Assembly: GCF_029227915.1 (NCBI RefSeq)
Contig: NC_079879.1
Location: 23,636,501-23,700,500, forward strand
Reading direction: 5' to 3'
Source: Hydractinia symbiolongicarpus
Lineage: Eukaryota; Cnidaria; Hydrozoa; Anthoathecata; Hydractiniidae
Length of the DNA stretch: 64,000 bases
Below, in pieces: positions 58,058-64,000 of the stretch. Under the pieces are notes generated by a model. It was given only the letters and a program-made list of their open reading frames with translations, made no database searches and was not told the origin of the DNA. The number at the start of each line of letters is the position of its first letter. The stretch's first letter is position 1. The translations under genes were made by a program, and so were the position numbers.

Positions 58058-58582
58058 CCTTGGTGCTCTTCTCCACCTCCTCAAAAAGGGTCATCAAGTA
58101 AAAGTTCTACGAAATCGCCGTTGACGTCACCTTACGCGAACGTAAAAGAAAATAATAATGTGTTTTTCCCGGCATCATCTGAGTGCTCAAAAAAAACCGC
58201 TGCCGTTGTGGATGACACCATCGCAGACGTTAATTTACTTTCACTTCTAGATTCTGGAATTTCCCCGACTATAAACTTTGCACAGATTGAGCGAGAGATA
58301 TCAGAAGTTTCTATTCAAGCAAGTCCTGCATCCGCTCAACTATACCCGGCATTATTTTATCCTCGCGAGCAAACTCACTCAAAGAAACAGGCAGAGGGGA
58401 GGTATAAAAAAATTGCAAGTGAATTTACATGTGATTTTGAAAAGAACAATATCAATAACAACATACGCAGTCCATTAAAATCTAAAGGAGTTAACAAATG
58501 TGATTTTTCTGCACAAAGGGGGAGAGCTAGAGGGCGTGGTAGGGGCACTTTACTACTGCAGCAAGTTGGATTGTTACCTTGA
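58058..58582 (+). CDS. YTH-like repeat protein, last exon with RG-rich tail
   Basis: Starts PWCSSPPPQKG after TTTTTTAG, 174 codons to TGA. Mostly Ser-rich and disordered, with FTCDFEKNNINNNIRSPLKS. Near the end comes QRGRARGRGRG, a short RG box of the type dimethylated on arginine and bound by Tudor domains, then TLLLQQVGLLP. The five exons total 3141 coding bases (about 1046 residues) in one frame. Confidence 0.75.
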   Translation, partial: PWCSSPPPQKGSSSKSSTKSPLTSPYANVKENNNVFFPASSECSKKTAAVVDDTIADVNLLSLLDSGISPTINFAQIEREISEVSIQASPASAQLYPALFYPREQTHSKKQAEGRYKKIASEFTCDFEKNNINNNIRSPLKSKGVNKCDFSAQRGRARGRGRGTLLLQQVGLLP

Positions 58583-60309
58583 CTTTTGGTAAACCGCCAT
58601 TCTGTTATTTATATTGTCAAATTTTTAGCAAAGTTGTGTTAGTTAATTAGGAATGTTTGTGCAGCTCAAATATTGTGTAATTTTGTTATTTATTTTGAAT
58701 TGTGAATTACTCGTAAACACTTCTGAAAACGAAAAGATAATTTGTTTGACGTTGACAGAGCTCCGCCAACTCTATTTATTTAGAAATATTTCTGTTCTGT
58801 TCATCCTAGTAGAGTTTAATTTGAATATTTTTATTCCTCTTCGTTTATTTATTATTATTATTTTTTTAATATTTGCTTACAAATATTATATATTTGTTAA
58901 ACCGTTATATTTCCGCTTTGGGATGTGGTTGTTTTTCCTTAAGTGTTTTTATAAACACTGACAAAATGGAACTTATGCTTGATGACGAAATGAGAGAAGC
59001 CTGTTTTTTTAAATGTGACATACTTCTAAAATTTTTACCAAAATTACTAAAAATTTTCGTTTTTTTATCTATTTTTTATCTATGAAAATTCTCGGTCTGT
59101 CTGTCTAAAAATTAAAAAAAAACGCCATTACAGTGGCACCCATAATTACAATAATAAATCTCGTCTAGTTTTTTTTGAAAACCTCAAGTTAGACTATATC
59201 CCAAATTCGATTCCGTCGTTTTGTATAATAGCTAGGGGCTGCCCCTGCTTCACGGATCTGCTTCCGACACGAGCCAGCGCGGTCAACTAATCTGAAATAA
59301 ACACTCCCCATAATACATTGATTTATGTTAACGGACAAACTAGAATGCACAAAACACCGATCCAGGGAATATGTACGACGGGTGAGTTACAGTGGGTCTG
59401 TCCACGGACTAACGACAGGCTTACGTAATATTCTTCATGAAGATGTATATATATGTACAGAGTTTTTTGGTTGTACTTTATTTTTGTTTTCACGAAATAG
59501 CTATCTTTTCTGACACTTGTATATAATTCTTATTTTTTTCCTTAAAAGCCATAAAAAAGCTGGTTTGCTTGGTTTTGTGACTGTACACACTTTTTTATAA
59601 GAACAATTTTATAAGAATAACAGGGTCGAGAGTTGTTAAAAAATAAGGGCAAAGCAAAAACAATGACAGCTTTAAATTTGATTGATTTTCTGTTTTTTCC
59701 TAGAAAAACATGGAGAGATATTTTTGTGGCAGATTTTTTTAGAATTGGTTTTGGCGGTTTAGCTAAACTTTATACATTTCAATCCCACTTTTTCGCATTT
59801 TACACGATTTTTTCAAACTAATTTGCCCATGTTTTACCGTAAAGCGTTTTAATTTATCTCGGATTTTAGATTAAAAAAATAGAACGAAAGTCCACTTCTA
59901 GCGAAAAACACGACGCATTCATAATGTGCTCACAAACTTAAAATGGTGACGATTCAAGCAAATTCATTGGTCCATATTATGAAATCACGTTGTTATACAC
60001 TGCATCTCTGAGAGCGCACATAAAAGTTTAATTTGATTTTGACTTTCGAAAAAAACACCGCGAGAACTTCTAAGTATTGCGCGAGATTTAGCACTTTGAT
60101 TCGTGCGCGTTGAAACGACGTGCTAAAAGTGAAGTGAACTTTCGCATTCTTAACCTTTATTTTTTGAACTCTAACAAGTTAGGAACATTTTTTTAAATAT
60201 TTTTTATTTTCCTAACGACTCTCACATTTACAAAAACTTAAGCTTAGCATACGCTAATTCGACATAACGCAGAAGGCGTAAATTAAGAAGACTAGGACAA
60301 GTTTAGGGT
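58583..60309. other. 3' flank of the YTH-like gene, no gene seen
   Basis: Very AT-rich. Candidate polyadenylation signals AATAAA near 59147 and 59294. Several short frames (58653, 58873, 59325, 59633) have membrane-like or random composition from T-rich DNA and no motifs. Confidence 0.45.
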
Positions 60310-60617
60310 AAACAAAACGAAGTGGAGTTTCTTGTGACAAAAGTGAAGAAGTTAGTGTTGTAACGTAGCCATGAAGTTTGAAATGATAGAGAGGATGAAG
60401 GTAAACGAGTTAATGCACTAGCTAATGAGTTTACATCTAGAAAAACGTCCCTGTTATCAAAACCGCAGACGAGGTACATGGCTATATCTTCACTAAAGAT
60501 TACCAGGCTAGGCTTACAGTTAGTAAATATGGCGTTGTACTTCCTGACCAAAAGCATCTCTTTTCTGAGTGGCTCTGCAAAAAGGCGTTGCAACTGCATC
60601 CAGAGCTCATGAAGTAA
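60310..60617 (+). pseudogene. Degenerate coding patch, unassigned
   Basis: Two plus-strand frames join in order. The first reads EVEFLVTKVKKLVL, stops, then NDREDEGKRVNALANEFTSR. The second reads ADEVHGYIFTKDYQARLTVS then KYGVVLPDQKHLFSEWLCKK to TAA at 60617. A possible acceptor (ACATCTAG) at 60440 would make the last part an exon instead. The composition is protein-like, unlike the surroundings, so I favour former coding sequence. The 126-codon antisense frame is then a shadow. Family unknown. Confidence 0.35.
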
Positions 60618-63600
60618 AATAAAGTTTAGCAGTTGTTTCAAAAGATTATTTTTTTGTCGGGCAAAATATTCCAGCATTAACATAAATAGACGATTAAAGA
60701 AAGTTAATGCAGGTACTCAATTTTGTGTGTATTATTTTAAAACTCATAGAAATGTAGGTGTGGGTTATTTTTAGACAGGGTGATTCCACTCATAGGTGCT
60801 AATCCAGACAGTCATTTCATGCCCGTGTTGTCCTCAGTCATGGTTGGAAGTAAAATGTTCATACTCCATCAATTACACTTCTCCAGATCACCCTAACATC
60901 CATCTGCCATAGTTAAAATAAAATAAGTTAGTTTTGAACTTAAATCATTAGTATTTTATCCTGTTTAAAATGCAGATGGGAGTTACTGGTTTTTTACATT
61001 TTGTTTGGACTCAGCGTGGTTTTTGGTAGAAAAATCTGCATTATCTGTAACACACATCCTCACAATGTATGGTATAGAAGAAATCATTAAAAAATATCTA
61101 TTTTTATAGTCACACATTTATAAAAAATATTGTTTGGCTGAGATTGCCACATCAACAAGGAGGTAAGTAAACATGTATTATTATTTACATTATTGTTTAC
61201 ATTTTATTTGTGAAAACAATTGTGAGATAAAAAAAAGCTTTGGATTCATTTTCACAAATCTGTAATTTTAAAAATGTCATCCTTATTGCATGAATTTAAA
61301 TAAAAAAGGAAAAAAAGAAACAATACAAATTAAAAATTCACAATATTTGCCAATACTGCTTTTGACAGATATGTGGCTCTAAAAAAGCTGTTTTGCCATG
61401 ATTATTTCGCTTAAAGAGGCATAGCGTCGAACAATAGGAACTGTATGTTGAAGCATAGTGATGGGTAAAACATACGTAAGAATGCAAAACGCTAATATGT
61501 GAATTGATTACTCGTTCAATATAAATCTCCTGTCAAAACAGTTCCCTACAAAGAACAGGTTGCTTAAAATCATATCCAAGCTGTATGATGGAGGTAACTG
61601 CGGGTTGGTTGTCCATCCACAAAGTGCTGAATACCAATCCTGTCATGGGATGTGGAATCCCATTTTATTGTTCATTTCAAATTTAGTTATGCATTCCAAA
61701 TGAATAGCGAGGTGACGATTGGTACAAGAAAAACAAAACAGGCAAAATGGTGGTGGTTGCCTCGAGGTTGGTTATTGTGCTCTATTCAAATACATTTTTT
61801 TCAATTAAGCAATTCCATTGTGTTATTCGTACACCCGACAACAAGCACAATTAGCGAATCCATATCTAAGACCATACACAAGCCAAATACCACAAATAAG
61901 TTTTGCAATTACTCACCCAGATAAATATGATATGTCGCTATGTCGAAATGGTTTATTTGCCTGTCAAAAGTAATGGCAACCATACAAGGCAAATTCATTC
62001 TTGTTTCTTTTCAAAAAAAATATTAAATTTCTATTTGAAATTTTATTTTATTTTTTGTCAGTTAACCCAACCCGTTTATCTGAGATGTTTCAAACCTTTA
62101 ATTTTTTAAATTGTTTTGTCGGTCCCGTAAAAGTGGAACTGTGCTTATATTTTAAGTTGCGAAAATTTGCAGTGTACTGTGAAATGAATTAACAAAATTA
62201 AAGAACAAAACAGGAACAGCACCAAAACATATTTCGCGTTTTTTAGAAAAAATGTGTTTTGAATCAGGTTAGTTGGATACCACTTGTTTTAGCTACAGTT
62301 GTGCAAAAATAACCTGAAACCTGGGAACGAAGTTGATGTTAATATGATGTATATAATTCCCGCCCTTTAGTGTTATATCGGCGTATCTTTGATTCATGTT
62401 TTTAATTTTGTCCCAGAGGTCACGTTTTTATAAATGTTTTTTACTTTATGTTTTTCCACAGCCAATTTGTGTTTGTTAGATATTAACAAATAAACCGGAC
62501 CTTCCCAATTTATGGAAACATTTTCACCTTTTTATAAATGCGGTTAAGCTTTTAAAAGCTTGTTAGAACATATTAAAAGAAGTTTTTCTCGAAGGTGTGC
62601 AAAAAAGGTCGGAATATCGTAATTACATTCATTTCACAGTTGAGATTGCAAGAGAATAAGTGATATTCATAATTAGTATTAAAAATATGGCTAATTTAGT
62701 TTTCTTTGTTTTAAAAAATGTTTGTTAGCAAAGGCAGTCTATATATTTACCGAGGGTAAATTTATATTGGGTTTAAAAAAACAATTTGGATGTTTTGTTT
62801 ATGTTTTAAAAAAGTAGTAAAACCAAATAAAAAGAAGTTTCAAAGTGGTTTTTTTTTACATAGCGATATGTATAGAGAAAGCCTTTGGTGCTAATCTGTT
62901 AGTTCAACAGCTTTGAGAAAAAGGAATGCATGCCTAATTACGTATGGAAAGTCAGGCTTTTAATTCCACAAAATATGTTGTAAAAACAATTTTTTTTTTA
63001 ATTTTAAAAAACTTTCTTAAGATGAACCACAGACTACCACTATGTGTGGACTTGCTTTAAAAACAGGTAATAAAAGTAACCAATAATCAGTTTCGTAGGT
63101 ACAACCCAAAATTTGATTGGATATATAATTGTACCTCAAGAAAGTTCACGATTTTTGAGTCCCGTGTTATCTCGCTCAATGTATGCTAAACTTCTGAATC
63201 ATCACCATAGATAATATAAGTCCACCATTTTTTATTTCATAATTTTGTTGTCTATTTTGTTTACATTTTTGTTCGATCTGCTTTGCCTGGGCAAGACTTA
63301 GTGTTCTTAGAAACCACCCACATGAAAGTAATTATTTCCTCGGGTATTGACAAAGATAAGTATATTTAAGGGTTTTTTAATAAATATACGTCTCGTAAAA
63401 TAAAAGTGAAAGTTGTTATTTCACATTGTAGTTTCCCTTGAAAAACCTTTCACGGTATTTCCAGGTTATCGTTTAGCATGGCCATGTACCGACATGCATG
63501 TTTTAACAATGATGGGATCTCGTGGTCTCAAATTATGGAATGTGCAAAGGCGGGGATAAAATGCCGTTGAGTCATTGTCTGTAAAGTGTATTTTAATGTC

Positions 63601-64000
63601 GCTGATATAAGAATAATGATATCATATTATCAAAACTCCATTGGAATTTCTTTAGGAACAATCGCTCGACCATTGCTGCGCGTTGGATCATGCAACTTCC
63701 TTTCGCAAAGTGGATGTATTTTTGCGACATATTTACCGTGGGAAAATCCTTCTTAAAATAATGTTTTTTCTAACCAACTAGGTTAAATTTGTGTTTGGTT
63801 ATCGAGTTGCACTAACTTTAGCTTATTAGTCATTGCTTATTTTTGTTTACGTTGACTTGGTGTTCCAACTACATGGAACTGTGAAATAACCAATTCAGCA
63901 GCTAGCGAAGCACATTCCCACGTTTACTTCAACAAACAACAACATTGAAGCTTGGTACCTAGTTTGGTCATCCGACTCCTGCGGATCCAGAAACAATAAC
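60618..64000. other. Non-coding AT-rich DNA to the window end
   Basis: No gene, RNA or clear transposon supported. Frames at 61652-62192 lack motifs and are read from T-rich sequence. Confidence 0.4.

Noticed and set aside
60303-60683. 126-codon minus-strand frame
   Set aside because: It is antisense to a plus-strand reading with more protein-like composition, and has no recognisable motif.
1-64000. tRNA, rRNA and CRISPR arrays
   Set aside because: No cloverleaf with A/B boxes, rRNA core or regularly spaced repeat-spacer array was noticed; the 22-bp array at 30622 has no CRISPR-like repeat/spacer proportions.

Overview
This is AT-rich metazoan nuclear DNA with spliced genes, long introns and dense, mostly decayed transposons. 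The transposon mix (Polinton/Maverick, Helitron, THAP/TTAA-type DNA elements, a truncated LINE, many MITE-like inverted repeats) and the protein flavour suggest a cnidarian, perhaps a hydrozoan. The organism is inferred, not proven. All gene models were read by eye from splice signals and frame continuity.

Layout. 1-198 is one minus-strand exon of a Cys-rich, possibly DEG/ENaC-like protein. 575-2610 is a decayed Helitron Rep gene with its HUH motif. 5437-6515 is a THAP/Kolobok-like transposase remnant. 6597-8935 is a tandem array with two apparently identical 724-bp units rich in TGACGTCA. 9941-30387 is a two-exon GT31 (beta-1,3-glycosyltransferase) gene whose single ~19.3-kb intron holds a complete but dead ~15.4-kb Polinton (12320-27708) with inverted repeats and a target-site duplication. 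The Polinton still shows PolB, a retroviral-type integrase, a packaging ATPase, major capsid protein, a penton-like minor capsid protein, several membrane/coiled-coil proteins, a BRO-N protein, an HNH nuclease and a KTQEMC-repeat protein. Nearly every one is broken by frameshifts or stops. 30388-33430 is intergenic with MITEs and a 22-bp periodic array.

33.7-50.4 kb is a multi-exon Tudor-domain gene (modelled at about 1091 aa). Its first intron carries a TTAA-flanked THAP element with a nested LINE, and a 2.9-kb TIR element. 51637-52533 is an intact single-exon deoxyhypusine hydroxylase. 53268-58582 is a five-exon gene (about 1046 aa). It has three copies of a ~150-aa domain whose fourth copy lies in the Tudor gene, and it ends in an RG-rich tail. 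58.6-64 kb is mostly non-coding, with one degenerate coding patch near 60.3-60.6 kb.

Most interesting: the four-copy domain looks like a divergent YTH (m6A-reader-like) fold in which the pocket tryptophan is replaced by leucine. Each copy ends at the same phase-0 intron, just before a P-[WY]-[SC]-x-x-P-P-like motif. The linkage of a Tudor protein with this domain to a paralogue carrying an RG box (the classic Tudor ligand once arginine-methylated) suggests a germ-granule-type RNA-regulatory pair. That is inference.
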